A stretch of 64,000 bases of DNA, from NCBI GenBank assembly GCA_002917775.1, contig KZ627148.1, positions 80,855 through 144,854 of the forward strand, given 5' to 3'. A program made the translations under genes and the position numbers. The stretch is from Glaciozyma antarctica PI12 (lineage: Eukaryota; Basidiomycota; Microbotryomycetes; Kriegeriales; Camptobasidiaceae). Below, piece by piece: positions 43,516 to 55,456 of the stretch. The stretch's first letter is position 1. The number at the start of each line of letters is the position of its first letter. Under the pieces are notes generated by a model, which was not told where the DNA came from, searched no databases, and saw only the letters and a program-made list of their open reading frames with translations.

Positions 43516-45444
43516 TTATAAGAGTATGACAATAACAATATATCTATATAGGTATGCCGTCCCGCAAAGCTGTTGGGCTGGCCACACCGCCGCATCCTCC
43601 TCGACGGCGATCTCCATCTGCTCCTCCCGTATCCGTCGCTCCTCCTTTCGGTCGCCCGCGAACGACTGCCCGAATCCCTCCTCATCCGACGCCTCGTAAT
43701 TCACAGCGAAGTAATCCCTCGCAGCCGGCGCCTCCTCAGGCTTGGGTTCAGCAGCAGCGACGGCCTGCTCGCTCCCGACCTCGCGCTCATCCACCACCGC
43801 CGCCTCGCACCTGACCTCCGCAAGGAAAGCTGTCGTGCCGGGCGCCAATGAGGGAGTTGAGATAGGAAGTTGAGGAGGAGGGGAGGATGACTGCCGCTCA
43901 TCATCCGACGGCGACGAAAGGCTCGACATCTCCGTCAACTCGCGCCTCCCCCTCTCCTCCTCCACCCGCCCAGCTCCCACCTCATGATTATGCTCACCGT
44001 GTAGCTCCACGACCTTCCACTCATCCACCTCCCCCACCTCCTCACACTCGACCAGCACCCAGAACTGGCAATTCGACCTGTCCTTCCCGCGCCCGTACTC
44101 GCTGCACACGAGCTCGAACTGGTCGAGCTTGGGCTTGCGAGTGTCGTAGAGACGGAGGGAGAAGGATTGCTGGAGAGCGGCGGCGCCGGCGTGGATGCGG
44201 AAGGCGGTCGAAGTGAGTGCGGAGAAGCCATTGGTGGAGGAGGGGAAGGAGAGGGGACCGAGCTAGTGAAGAGGTTAGCGCTGGAAGAGAAAGAGGGAGA
44301 AGGAAGCGGACGTTGGAGAGTGCTAGGATGGGGTCGACGAGGTCGCGGCCGTGTACGAGGTTCGGAGTGTCGGCGGGAGTGGCGTCGGGGGGTAAGGAGG
44401 CGTGAGTTGAGGGGAAGGCGCGGATGGTCGGGGCGGATCGTTTGCGCGGCACGAGCTGCAATCAAACGTTAAAATCAACTTCTGTCGATGGGTCGAGCAC
44501 GAAGAGCAGGCGCACCTTGGGACGACTGCTCGAGGCCACCGCGATGGGAGGTGCTCGCACCGAGGTCTCGGCGACTGTGATACGGCTTCGCGAATCACAG
44601 GAATGCTCGAGCGTGCTGTCCGCCATTTGCCATTTCCCATCTCGTTCCTCAACGCCGACGAAGAAGGAGCAGACGCCGAGTACGCCGTGTCGCAAGGGGT
44701 TGCCGCACTCGAAATGGGCCGAGTCCTTGTTGGCGCTGAGACTCGAGAGGAGGAGAGGAAACTTGTCGAACCGGGCAGCGGCGTGCAGGCGGATGAGGAT
44801 GGCGCGGAAGGTCGGAAAGGGGAGGTTCGAGGCGGGAGTTGGGAAGGAAGGTGCAGTCTGAGGCGAAGCACGTTAGCTGAGTCTCCGGGAGAAGTGAGGG
44901 ATACCCCACCTTCAGAAGCTGCAATACCTCCTTCTCCATGCTCTGCGCGGAAGGGAACCTCGCGTCTTTCGATGACCCCAAGCTAGCCAGCCCAGAGTCG
45001 CGTGCCGCCGTTCTTGTGGAGAGGCACCTGGCCCGCAGACGCTCCTCCTCCTCCTGCTCCGCCTTGTCCATCATTTCCTTCCCTTTTTCTTTAACTGGAG
45101 CCAGCTCCTTCCCCGCCGTCGCTTCGTGCGAATGCCTGAGTTCCCGCTGAACGACGCGGAAAGGAGGACGCGCTGCCGGTGCCTTCTCGCACCGCGTCGA
45201 GGATGAACGGACAGGCCATAGTGTAGGAGCAGACAAGAGTGATGCGGTCGTCTGTTACTGGGAGTCGAGAACCGATGAAGGTCTGTTGCGAGGCTGGGAG
45301 AGCGAGTTGGCTCGAGCGTTGGGGGGGGAGGGGGGGAAGGTGGGCAGAGCAAAGCTTACCCGCTGCTGCGTAGGCGGTTAGTTCCCAGAATACCCCGGTG
45401 TTGCTCCAGGTACTCCCCAGGGCGGGGAAGCTCAAGTTGTTCAT
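43516..45444 (-). pseudogene. FAR1-like zinc-finger family, copy G (three modules, one frameshift)
   Basis: It starts at 45444 (MNNLSFPALGSTWSNTGVFW). Module 1 continues over an intron: VTDDRITLVCSYTMACPFIL and FRVVQRELRHSHEATAG. One surplus T in TCCTTTCC (about 45.16 kb) puts the two halves in different frames. A charged coiled-coil-like stretch EKGKEMMDKAEQEEEERLRA follows. Module 2 (44.6-44.9 kb): FPTFRAILIRLHAAARFDKF, FECGNPLRHGVLGVCSFFVG, TLEHSC. Module 3 (43.95-44.27 kb): STNGFSALTSTAFRIHAGAA, LVCSEYGRGKDRSNCQFWVL, LHGEHNHEVGAG. An acidic Ser-rich tail ends in an atypical hydrophobic sequence (YLYRYIVIVILL) read from an AT-rich stretch, and the expected C-terminal module lies beyond the stop. 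All introns otherwise join in phase. Confidence 0.65.
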
Positions 45445-45523
45445 GGCGGCGGCGAAGGGGGAGCAAAAAGAGAGGCGAGAACGCAACCACTGCCTCTTGA
45501 CCTTCGACCACTCGCTCGCCTCA
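45445..45523. promoter_or_regulatory. Short divergent spacer between copy G and the LYC1-like gene
   Basis: 79 bp separate the two divergent start codons. It may act as a shared promoter. No specific element was recognised. Confidence 0.35.
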
Positions 45524-46689
45524 ATGAACACCGACTGGATTCTTGTCGGAGCTACTCCAGAGCAGTACCTTGTCAGCCTAAGGCGCCAGGTCGTGGAGTG
45601 GGGTGGCGGGCTCTCGTTGGAGGACTTCATCGCGCGAGAGCAGTTGTTGCGGAGCACAACCTTCGGGCAGGCCCTTCGCTGCTGGTACGCCACGTCCAGG
45701 GAGTCTTACCGGGTGCTAGCTGACACGGGAGCAGGGCTCTGGTCCCCGTCAACGACACGACCACGCTCGACTTCCCCTGCAGCTGCGAGACATATCGCCG
45801 ACCAGTCTACCTCCGCACTCCCACCTCCCCCGACCCCTTCTTCGCCGTATCCTACTCTATCGCCTCCGTCTTTACCGCACCCGAGCACCGGAATCAGGGC
45901 CATGCGAACCGGATGATGACCATGCTGCACACGGCAATCGGCCTTCCCTCGTCTCCCTCGATTGGGAGCTCGTCTGCGGTCAAACGAGTCGACGAGGAAT
46001 GGCAAGGAGGAGCAGACGGGACTCTCTCGTTCCTCTACTCGGACGTAGGCGACTTTTACGCGCGTTGCGGTCCCGGATGGCACACCCACTCGCCCACGAC
46101 GACCACCTGGACTCTCTCCTCCCTCCCCCTCCTCAGCCTCACTCCCTCCCCCTTCTGCGCCCCCATCTCTATGTCCGACCTTCACTCTCTCGCCGCAGCC
46201 GACGCCGTTCTCCTCCAAGCCGACCTCGCCAAGAACGGCAAGGAAACCGCATTCACGGTCGAGCCCTCGGGCGCCAACTACATCTGGAGGATCATGCGTT
46301 CGGCGTACCATGGTTCCAAGATGGGGATTAAGACGCCGTCTTCGTGGGGGGCCGAGATTGGATCGCACTGGACGCCAGAGGACTGGAGCATGATCCTGTA
46401 CGCGATCGACTACCCGAAGAAGGTCCTCAAGATCCTTCGCGTGCGAGCGAACGCTGCGACGGTCGGGGAGCTGCTCAAGGTTGCGTTCGAGGCGGCGAGG
46501 GAGAATGGGTGCGAAAAGGTCATCGTGTGGAACTTGGACGAGAAGCTCGAGAAGACGGTCTTTGGAGTTGTGGAGGGGTGGAGGGGTGAGAGGAAGGGGG
46601 AGCTGAGTGCGGTGGCGTGGTACGGGGAAGGTGCGGTGGGTGGCAAGGAGCTGGACTGGAGGATGAACGAGGGGTACGCGTGGTGTTGA
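45524..46689 (+). CDS. LYC1: GNAT-type N-acetyltransferase, LYC1-like (lysine acetyltransferase)
   Basis: LYC1 in Yarrowia acetylates free lysine in lysine catabolism; this function is inferred. It starts at 45524 (MNTDWILVGATPEQYLVSLR), followed by the family lead-in VEWGGGLSLEDFIAREQLLR. One intron (about 45.69-45.75 kb) leads to LVPVNDTTTLDFPCSCETYR and YSIASVFTAPEHRNQGHANR, the acetyl-CoA-binding motif. The C-terminal domain has LSFLYSDVGDFYARCGPGWH, GANYIWRIMRS and MNEGYAWC at the end. Length, about 370 residues, fits LYC1. It is divergently arranged with zinc-finger copy G. Confidence 0.82.
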
Positions 46690-46924
46690 GCAGGGAGCGC
46701 GTCCTCGCAGGTTGATCTGGTAGACCAACGCCCTCGCTGTAAGGACACACTGTGGAATAGAGCATTCTGCACTCAGAGACAGCCTCGCCGTCCCCGTCGT
46801 CGTTGACTGAGAGAGCACGGCGAACCACCGCTCGCCGCAAAACAGGCGCCAAACAACTCAGTCGCCCTTCTCCCTTCAACCACACCGCCGACACCCCGCC
46901 AACCACCACCACCTGCCGCCCAGC
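46690..46924. other. Intergenic region
   Basis: A tandem-gene spacer upstream of the TOG-domain gene, with CCAC-rich sequence just before its start. No gene was seen. Confidence 0.5.
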
Positions 46925-49900
46925 ATGGACGGCGCTCCACCCGGCGACGAGAACTTTGACCTTATGAGCTTGGAAGACCGGCTCGCGCATAAGGTCCGTC
47001 CTCCCCTTCCTCACCCAACATCCACTCACCTCCTCTCTCTCACAGTCCTGGAAAGCCCGCCTAAGCGCCTACACAACTCTTATCACTTCCTTCCGCCAGA
47101 CCGTCTCCGAGTCGGACCCGACTTTCAAGCCGTATGTCAACAACCCCGGAGCGGTGCGCGAGTGGGTGAGGGACGGGAACGCCGTGAGCCAGGAGAAGGG
47201 CGTGGAAGCGGCCGTGGCGCTCGTGGAGTGGGGTGGGAAGGCGGCGGGAAAGTGAGTGCGTTTGCAGAGCGAGGGGGCGAGTGCTGATAAGAGCTTGCAG
47301 GACGAGTCGTGACGTCTTGCCGTCTGTTGTTGAGAAGTGTTTGGGATCCGCGAGGGTGCGTAGCGTGTCAGTACGTGCTGTGGTCGTGCAGGGAGCTAAC
47401 TAGAGCTGTAGGCTGGCACGCGATCAAAGGCGGTCGAGCTGTGTTTACTCTATGTCGAGGTGGAGGAGGACCAAGGCGAGGGGGTCATCGTACGTCCCCT
47501 CCTCTCCTCGTTCAGCTCAAGCTAACCCTCGTACAGTCATGTATCATCCCCGGGCTGGACGTCAAGCAACCCAAAGTCGTCGCCGGCAGCGTAACCGTCC
47601 TCAAGGAGCTCGTTCGGTGCGTCTCCCTCCTCCCCTCCCCGCCCAGCTAACCCTCTACGTGCAGCCTCTTCGGCCCCAAGACTATCACGACCCCTCCCAT
47701 CCTCCGCGTCCTCCCCAAGATCTTCGCTCACGCCGACAAGACTGTCCGCGCCGAAGGCACCCTCCTCGCCCTCGCGCTCCACTCGTTCCTAGGCCCGGGA
47801 CTCACGCCGCACCTGGCCGACCTCAAGCCTGTGCAGCAGAAGGAGCTGGGAGAGGCATTTAAGGAGGCGGATGAGCGGGGAGAAGGCTTCGGGAAGGGCG
47901 CGCAGACGAGGTGGACGAGGAAGCAGCAGCGCGAGAGGGATGTCAAGGAGGCTGAGGGGGCGCTAGAAGGGAAGGGAGCTGAGGGTACGCGTGTTTTTTC
48001 TTTCCTTCTCTGGCCCGGCTGATCCCCAGCGACAGAGGAGGCGGAAGTCGAGGAAGCGGCCGCAGATCCGTTCGAGTTCGTACCGCCCGCACCGATCCTC
48101 TCAGCCCTTCCCAACGACTTCTACACGCACCTCTCCTCCTCGAAATGGAAGGATCGCAAGGAACTTGCTCTCGAACCCCTCCTCTCCCTCCTCCAAGCCC
48201 CGCGCCTCGAGAACGGCAACTACGACGAGCTCACGCGCGCACTGGCGGCGCGGATGACGGATGCGAATGTCGTGTGCGTGCAATTGGCGGCGGGGTGCTT
48301 GGAGCAACTGGCAAAGGGGCTTAGGGACGAGTTCGCCAAGTACCGAGGGGCGGTGGTCGCCCCTGTGCTGGCGCGGACGAAGGAGAAGAAGGCGAGCGTG
48401 CTGGATGCTCTTGGAGGCGCGCTGGACGCACTCTTCCTCTCGGTGAGTTCAGCCGAACCTATAGTGGAGTAAGGACTGACGAGGCCCGCAGGCTACGATC
48501 GGAGAGATCACGGAGGACGTCGTCACGTATGCAAAGGACAAGAACCCCTCCGTCAAGGCCGAAACGATCAAGTGGCTCGTCCGCTCTCTCAAAGTCGCCA
48601 CCTCTCCTCCTCCCAAAGCCGAGCTCGCCTCCCTCGTCGAAGTCCTCGTCAAGGCGCTCGAGGATTCGGGAGAGCCCGTCCGCGTCGCTGCGGCTGAGGG
48701 GCTGGGAACGCTCATGAAGGTCGTCGGGGAGCGCGCGCTCGGGGGACAGATTGAGGGGTTGGACGAGCTGAGGAAGACGAAGGTTATGGAGGCGTTCGAG
48801 AAGGCCGAGGTCAGGTGCAAGCCTGGAGCTCCTTCGCGAGCTGCGCCTCCGCCTGCTGCTGCGCCAGTCGCAAAGTCCAAGCCGGTGAGTTCCCGTGATC
48901 CCTTGGTTAGCGAAGCCGGAGCTGATGTGTTTTTGATTCACAGAAGCCAGTAGCTGCTCCTGCTGCCGCAGCACCGCCGACGCCAAAAGCCGCTCCCAAG
49001 GCAGCCCCACCGCCTCGCCTCGTCGTACGTTCCTTCCTCGCGCTCTTAAAAACCTACTGAACTCTACCTTTGTGTAGGCCAAGAAACCTCCCGTCGCGTC
49101 AACCTCCGCCGCACCTCCGCCGAAGAAGATCGCTCCCCCCGGCGGTGGCGCCCCCTCGAAAGCTGCTCCCGCCAAAGCCATCGAGCCGGTCAAGTACAAG
49201 TTCTTGCAGGAGGATGCCGAGGAACGCGCGGAGGGGATTCTTCCCCCTGCGGTTGTTGCTGGACTGGCCGACTCAAACTGGAAGCAGAGGCTCGAGGCGG
49301 TCACATGCCTGTACGACTGGCTGAGCGGGGGAGAGGTGGAGAGCGTGGAGAGCGAGCTGGTGGTGCGGTATTTATCGAAGAAGCCGGGGTGGAAGGAGAG
49401 CAACTTCCAGGTGCGCCTGTTCTCTTCTTTCGGCGGTGAATGGTGCTGACGCTGTTGTCGCAGGTCGGGAGCAAGATGTTCGGAGTCTTTCAGCTCCTTG
49501 CGGAGCAGTCACCGTCCTTCTCAAAGGCCTCTGCGGCGCTTTCGATCCCAGCGCTTTCGGACAAGCTTGGCGACATGAAGCTCAAGAAGTCTGCCGGAGA
49601 CGCTCTCACTGCCTACGCCGAGAAGTCCTCGCTCCAGTTTGTCCTGAGCCAAGGTTCGTTCTCATCGCACTCGTTTGAACCCCTTGCTCACCGCTCCGCT
49701 TTCTCTCGCAGCCTACGAACCTATGACGAAGCAGAAGGCACCGAAGGCGCAGGCCGACTCGCTCGTTTGGGTCGAGCAGGCGATTCGCGACTTTGGCATC
49801 GGCGGTCTCTCCGTGCGCGAGTTGATCGACTTCCTCATCTCGGCCCTCAAGAGCACGAATGCTGCCGTTCGAACGAGCGCTACGAAGACCCTCGTCACGC

Positions 49901-52900
49901 TCAAGCTCTACGTCGGATCCAGTGCGTTGCTCCTCTCTCCGTTTTCGCTCGTGCCTGACTTCTCCGCATCGCAGGCATCTCTTCATTCCTCCAAGATCTC
50001 AACCCCGCCCTTCTCACAACGATCGAGTCCGAGTTCGACAAGGTCGCTGCCGACTCCCCTCCTCCGCCGACTCGCACCGCCGCCGACACCGCTGTCGCCG
50101 CTGCTCCTGCCGCAGGTGGCAAAGGCGGCAAGGGCAAAGCGACCGACGACGACCCTCTCGACGAACTGTTCCCTCGAGTCGATCTTGACAGGCTCGTCTC
50201 GTCCGCCAACGCCAACGCCTGCAACGACGCGAACTGGAAGACGCGCAAGGAGGCGCTGGAGAACATTCAGTCGATCCTCGAGACGAACACGCGACTCAAG
50301 CCGAGCAACCTCTGTGAGTTCTTCTCAGAACTCGAGCGCTGCGTTCCTTCTGCTGACGCCTCACCTCCCAGCCGACCTCGCAACCGTTCTCAAGCTTCGC
50401 ATGACCGACAGCAACAAGGTCGTTCAGGGCCTCGCACTCGATGTCGTGGCCCGAATCGCCACCGGGATGGGCAAGCCGTTCGACAAGCACGCACGCATCT
50501 TCGCAGGACCCGTCGCAGGCGTCCTTGCCGACCAGAAGACCAACATTCGCGCCGCAGGAGTCGTAGCTCTCGCCGCAATGGCCGATGCAGCAGGACTCGA
50601 CTCTCTCATCTCCGGCTTCGACAAACCCCTCGAGGCGCAGAACCCGATCCTTCGGAAGGAGCTCCTCGCCTGGCTCGAGAGCCGCTTCGAGGACGAGGAA
50701 GTGGTCGCCACCCTCGACCTCACCCACATCGCCGGCGCCATCATCTCCTGCCTCGAGGACCGCAACGCCGACGTGCGCAAGTCGGCAACGGCTCTCCTCC
50801 CCATCGTCATCGCCCGCGCAGGCTACGCCTTCGTCATAGACCAGACGTCGAAGCTCAAGCCCGCTTCGAGGAGCACCGTCGTACCTCTCATCGAGGCTGC
50901 GCGAGGATCGGGACCTCCCGCCGCCGCGTCGAAGGCGCCAGCTCCCGCTGCCTCGAAGCCCTCGGCTGCAGGAGCGCGTCCCACCGCCAAAGTCCTTCGA
51001 GCCGCCCCTCCCGCTTTCGCACCTCCCGTCGACGACGAGCCCCCTTCGCGACCAGCGTCGGCGCGATCCCTTCCTTCGCTCAGCAGAGGCAAGACCCCCG
51101 CTCATCAGAGGCAACTCCTCCCTCATCAAGCACTCCCTCGGCTCGCGAAGCTCCCTTCAAGATGTCGGATCCTCACCCCAAGCAAGTCCGCGCGTCGAAG
51201 GAGACGGGATCGCTCAAGTGGATCGTCGAAGGCAACCCTCGGCCGGATCAGGTCGACGCCCTTCTCCAGCAGATGACCCCCAACACCTCCGCCGACCTCG
51301 TCGCACTCCTCTTCAGCAAGGACCACAACGCCGAACGCGACTTTGCCGCTGCTCTCACGCTGATCGACGATTGCGCGAACAAGCCCGGGACCGCCGACGC
51401 CTACGACCTCAGTGCGGAGGAGATGCGCGCGCGGCTCGTTGCGAACGTGGACGTCATCTTCAAGTACATCACCCTCCGTATCAGCCTCTCGAGCACGACG
51501 ATTACCGTCAAGTGCCTCGATGTCGTCGAGCACCTCATCCCTGTCCTCGATGAGCAGCAACACAAGCTCTCCGACTATGAGACAACGGCGCTCCTCATCA
51601 GTCTCATCAGCAAGGTGAGCTCATTCGCTCCCTATATTTCTCGTAGAGGCTGATTGCAGCAATCAACAGGTGGGCGACGGCAAGGAGACGATTCGCCAGC
51701 GAGTTCGGCACATCTTCAAGATCCTCTGCAGCGTCTACCCGTACAGCAAGGTCTTCAACGCCATCCTTGAGCACGGCCTTCTCTCCAAGAACTCGAGGAC
51801 GCGAGCAGAGTGCGCCGACGAACTCGGGAGCATCTACCAGCGCTACGGCGTCGATCCCGTCTCCATCAACAAGGCCCTCCCCCTCATCGCCAAGCTCATC
51901 AGCGACCGCGACCCGACAGCTCGTACAGCAGCGCTAAACGCCATCGGATCGGCGTACAGCATCGTCGGCGGAGACGCCGTCTGGAAAGCGGTCGGCTCGA
52001 TCCCTGCGAAGGAGCGGTCGATGCTCGAGGAGCGCCTCAAGCGAACAAAGCCTGCACCCGGCGTCGCCGCAGCATCGAGCCTTCGGTTAGCTACGCCCGT
52101 CTCGCGAACAGCAACCCCCGTCCAAGTCGAGGAACCCGCCCCCGCTCCCTCTTCGCCAGCAGCCACACCTCGTGCTGCGAAGATGCAGTCGGTCCGTCCT
52201 CCAGCCGCCGCAGCTCCGCGCCCTCAAATCCCTCGACCCGCCAGCACCCTCCTCCCTCCCGCACCTTCTCTCCTCAAGCCGTCAGGACTCAAGCCGCGAG
52301 GAACCCCTCGAGCTTCTGCCTCGACCGCCTCCTCGAGCCGGACCGCCTCGGGTGGTACTTCGACCACCTCCTTATACGACGAGGAGAACGACCTCTCCTC
52401 TCCCTCCTCGATCGCCTCCATCCCCGACCTCATCGCCTCGGCTGTCACAAGCGACCTCGCTCGCAGCGCCGAGATCTTCAAGCGGCTTCAAGCCAAGATC
52501 ACCAGCAGCCCCGACGCCCTCGTCTCCGAAGCCGACCACCTCATCGAAGTGATTGTCGAGCAGATGGGCGTCGCCTTCTCCGACATCGGGAAGAACACGC
52601 CTCAATCGAAGCTGCGCCTCTGCAAGCACCTCATGCAGACGCTCTCCGCTTTCTTCGAGCACAAGGCGCTCGGGCACGCCGTTTCGGCCGACTTCCTCAC
52701 CCTCCTCCTCGCCGAACTCACCGGACGCCTTCTCGATACCTCGGAGAACACCGAGTCGGAGGCGATCTCGAGCTTGTCGAAGGTCCTCAACATGGTTTTG
52801 ATTCGCATCTTCCATCACGCCGACCAGACGGCAGTCTTCAGGTTCGTCTTCTCCATCCTGCGCATGGCACCTCACTGACGACCTCTCCCGGCAGCGCGCT

Positions 52901-54143
52901 CTTTGCTGTTCTTCAAGACGCGACTTTGGATCTGCGAGAGTTGCGCGGTGCCGAGTTGACGGATCGAGCAAAGTATGCAGAGCTCGTGATGAAGGCAAGT
53001 TCTTCTTATACTGTCACGCTGAGTGCGTTCGCTAACTATCCTCGTCGACAGTGCCTCTGGAAGGTCTCGAAGACGGTCAAGGAAAGCCTCGAGAACGAGC
53101 AACTCTCCGCCTCCCGCCTCCTCCGCGACATCAACGTCTTCCTCGTCGCCATCGCTCCCGCCGAATGGCGTCGCCGATCAGTAGACGGAATTCCACTCGC
53201 CGACATGCCTCTCCGAACGGTCAAGACGATCCTGCAGCAAGTCGTCTCGGTCTACGGCGAGCAAGTCTTTGACGCGCTCGACGAGATTGATTCGGCCGAG
53301 AACTCGTTCGTCTACCAGTACCTCTACCGCCTCGCCAGTACACCCGCTGCTTCCGGACGCGTGGGCTCCGATTCGACGGGACGGGCTTCGACGGTTTCGC
53401 ATAGAGCTTCGTCGTCGTCGGTCGGATCGATGGCTCGCGAACCAGTAAGGGCAGTGGCGCCGGAGAGCCCTGTGAGGAGGAGTCGGGTGATGAATGGCGA
53501 GGCGTCGTCTCCGGCGGTGGGTGGATCAAGAGGAGCGGAGGATATCGAGGCGAACCAGTGGCTCAAGGAGATCTTTGACTTGATTGGGGATCCGGTCAAG
53601 TCGCGCGATGTGAGTTTCTCGTAGTTCTGCTCGGTGTGGCACGTCGCTGACGAGCGAACGGCTGCAGGGTATCGCTGCGCTGTACGAGTTCCAGAAGAGC
53701 CATCCCGAACTCGAGTCTCGCGTTACCGGCTGGTCAGTCCTTTCGTAGTTTCTTTCGTTTGGGCGAACTGACGCTCGCTCGGTTAACAGGATGTCAAAGA
53801 CGGGCGCCTACTTCCAAACGTACCTCCGTCGTGCTCTCGACAATCTCAAGACCGCCGACGAAGAGCGTTCCGGCGTCGCGCCCGATAGCCCATCCCGTGC
53901 GTCCCTCCTCCCCATCCTCATCCCCTTCTAACCCCTCCCACAGACACTCGACCAACCTTCACCAGCACAACTCCCTCTCGCCTCAGCGCGAGCAACGCCA
54001 CCAGTCCTCGTTCCTCGCGCCAATCGCTCGGTTCAGCGACGAACGGAGCGGGAGAAGATCCGGCGCAAGCGGCCAAGTTGGCGGAACTGCAGTCGATGTT
54101 TGGGTTTAGTGCAGCGGGGGCTGAGACGGGGAGGATGGATTGA
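46925..54143 (+). CDS. STU2: XMAP215/Dis1/Stu2 family microtubule polymerase (TOG repeats)
   Basis: Binds tubulin and promotes microtubule growth at plus ends, spindle poles and kinetochores. It starts at 46925 (MDGAPPGDENFDLMSLEDRL). TOG1: SWKARLSAYTTLITSFRQTV. TOG2: SSKWKDRKELALEPLLSLLQ. An Ala/Pro/Lys-rich linker follows (48.9-49.15 kb). TOG3: DSNWKQRLEAVTCLYDWLSG. TOG4: NDANWKTRKEALENIQSILE. A further HEAT array begins ETGSLKWIVEGNPRPDQVDA, followed by a Ser/Pro/Arg basic linker and a helical C-terminus with NQWLKEIFDLIGDPVKSRD, ending at 54141-54143. Five or more TOG-like repeats resemble animal XMAP215 more than yeast Stu2. The frame changes between about 51.02 and 51.16 kb; a 56-nt intron (GTCGACG...TTCGCTCAG) would repair it. 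About 15-20 introns are present. Confidence 0.9.
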
Positions 54144-54265
54144 GTTGGGAGGCGTGTAGAGGTTTTGAGTCGGAAGTCATCGCATGTTATCGTGTCTCTC
54201 CCAGGTGCTCGTTCTCCCGCTCGCTTATGAACACCTCCCAAGCTCCGTATTCCCCAGTCGTAGAG

Positions 54266-55187
54266 CTACGCGTGGCGTCCAAGCTGGTAGACGTGCTCGC
54301 AGACCTGCGTCCATTCCTCCAACTCGGTCCTCCCCTGAACGGCCCTCTCCGCTGCGTTGAAACCTCATCAACTCGTTCATCCTCTCCTCAGTAGACAGTG
54401 CTCACCTTTCGGAATCTTCAGTAAGCCCGTCGCGGCTTCGTACTCCCACCCATTGTTCTTCACGACTTCGAGCGTGTGCTCCTCGTCCGCCGTCCCAAAA
54501 CGCCGCATGAACTCCTTCAACGGGATACAGCTGAACCCGCGCCTGACAGCTTGAATCACCTGATACCTAAATTGCTCTGTTCTAGCTCAGCTCGACCCTG
54601 CCTCTTCCTAACTAAACCGACTTACGAGCGAGCTCCCCGAGGTAGAACTCAACCTTGTTCTTCCACGCCTCCTCGATGGGGCGGGTAGTGCTTCCGAGGC
54701 TCTTGCGGATCGCCTTGTAGGTCGTGAAGAAAGTATCGGCTTCGAGCGTGCGGTAGGCGTTGCAGAGAGTGAGGACTGGGGAGAGGGCCTGGAGAGTGGC
54801 GCGGGAGAGACGGAGAGCGAAGTGCGTGGCGAAGTTCCTCAATTACGCGATCAGCTCAGGTTAGAAGTCGGCAGTGCGGTAAGTGGACGTACCTGTTGAA
54901 AAGAGTCCCGAGGAGGAGGAGAGGGAAGTAGAGCGAGGGGAGGCTCGCCTGGTCGCTCAAGAGGACGGCCTGCGGTCACGGACGTGGGTCAGATCGATGG
55001 TGGCTCTGGAGAGCGTTCAGACTCACGGGTGAAAGCTCCAGCTCCTTGAGACGGCGCAGGATCCTCCAGTCCGAAGGGTTCGTGTCCTCCGCGGTGAAGT
55101 GGAAAGCTTTGGTGACCAGCTCCAGGAGCGTGGGCTGGTGGAAAGACTGCGTAGGGGCGTCGGAGGAGGCTCCTGGATCCTTCATGG
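54266..55187 (-). CDS. PCI-type subunit, CSN8/PSMD8/EIF3K family (probably COP9 signalosome subunit 8)
   Basis: It starts at 55187 (MKDPGASSDAPTQSFHQPTL). Helical exons follow: AVLLSDQASLPSLYFPLLLL, ALSPVLTLCNAYRTLEADTF, AWKNKVEFYLGELARK. Then comes a winged-helix-like segment: VIQAVRRGFSCIPLKEFMRR and TLEVVKNNGWEYEAATGLLK, which matches the end of the CSN8/PSD8/EIF3K domain. The last exon, GFNAAERAVQGRTELEEWTQ, ends at 54266-54268. About 210 residues and four or five introns. CSN8 is preferred by size and by the divergent sequence; EIF3K or a proteasome Rpn12-like role cannot be excluded without a profile search. It is convergent with the TOG-protein gene, 122 bp apart. Confidence 0.6.
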
Positions 55188-55456
55188 TGCGAGAGGAGTG
55201 AACAAAGGAGAGTTGAAGGGTGAAGACTGAGCCCAAGACTTGCTCCGCGGCGATGTCTCCTCGTCCGATTTTTAAGGGTCAGTTTTCCAGGGAAGGAGAC
55301 CTTAGCTGGAGTGGAGCTCTGAATTCCCCGTCAGTTTATTCAAGTATTCAGAGGGAGCAACGCTTTCGAGCGAGAGAGGACCTGGCGCAGGAGCTCGACA
55401 GCGGAATCCACGCTGTTTTCCTCTCTTGCCCTCCTCCCACCGACTCGGGCAGCACA

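Noticed and set aside
44323-44871. Overlapping open frames on both strands in the copy G region
   Set aside because: They are shadows of the three-module family gene, which alone shows the Cys/His pattern and consistent splice sites.
51810-53624. Long plus-strand frame (604 codons) within the TOG-protein gene
   Set aside because: Its first two thirds are a shadow of the real frame. Only the end, after the intron at about 52.88 kb, is genuine exon.
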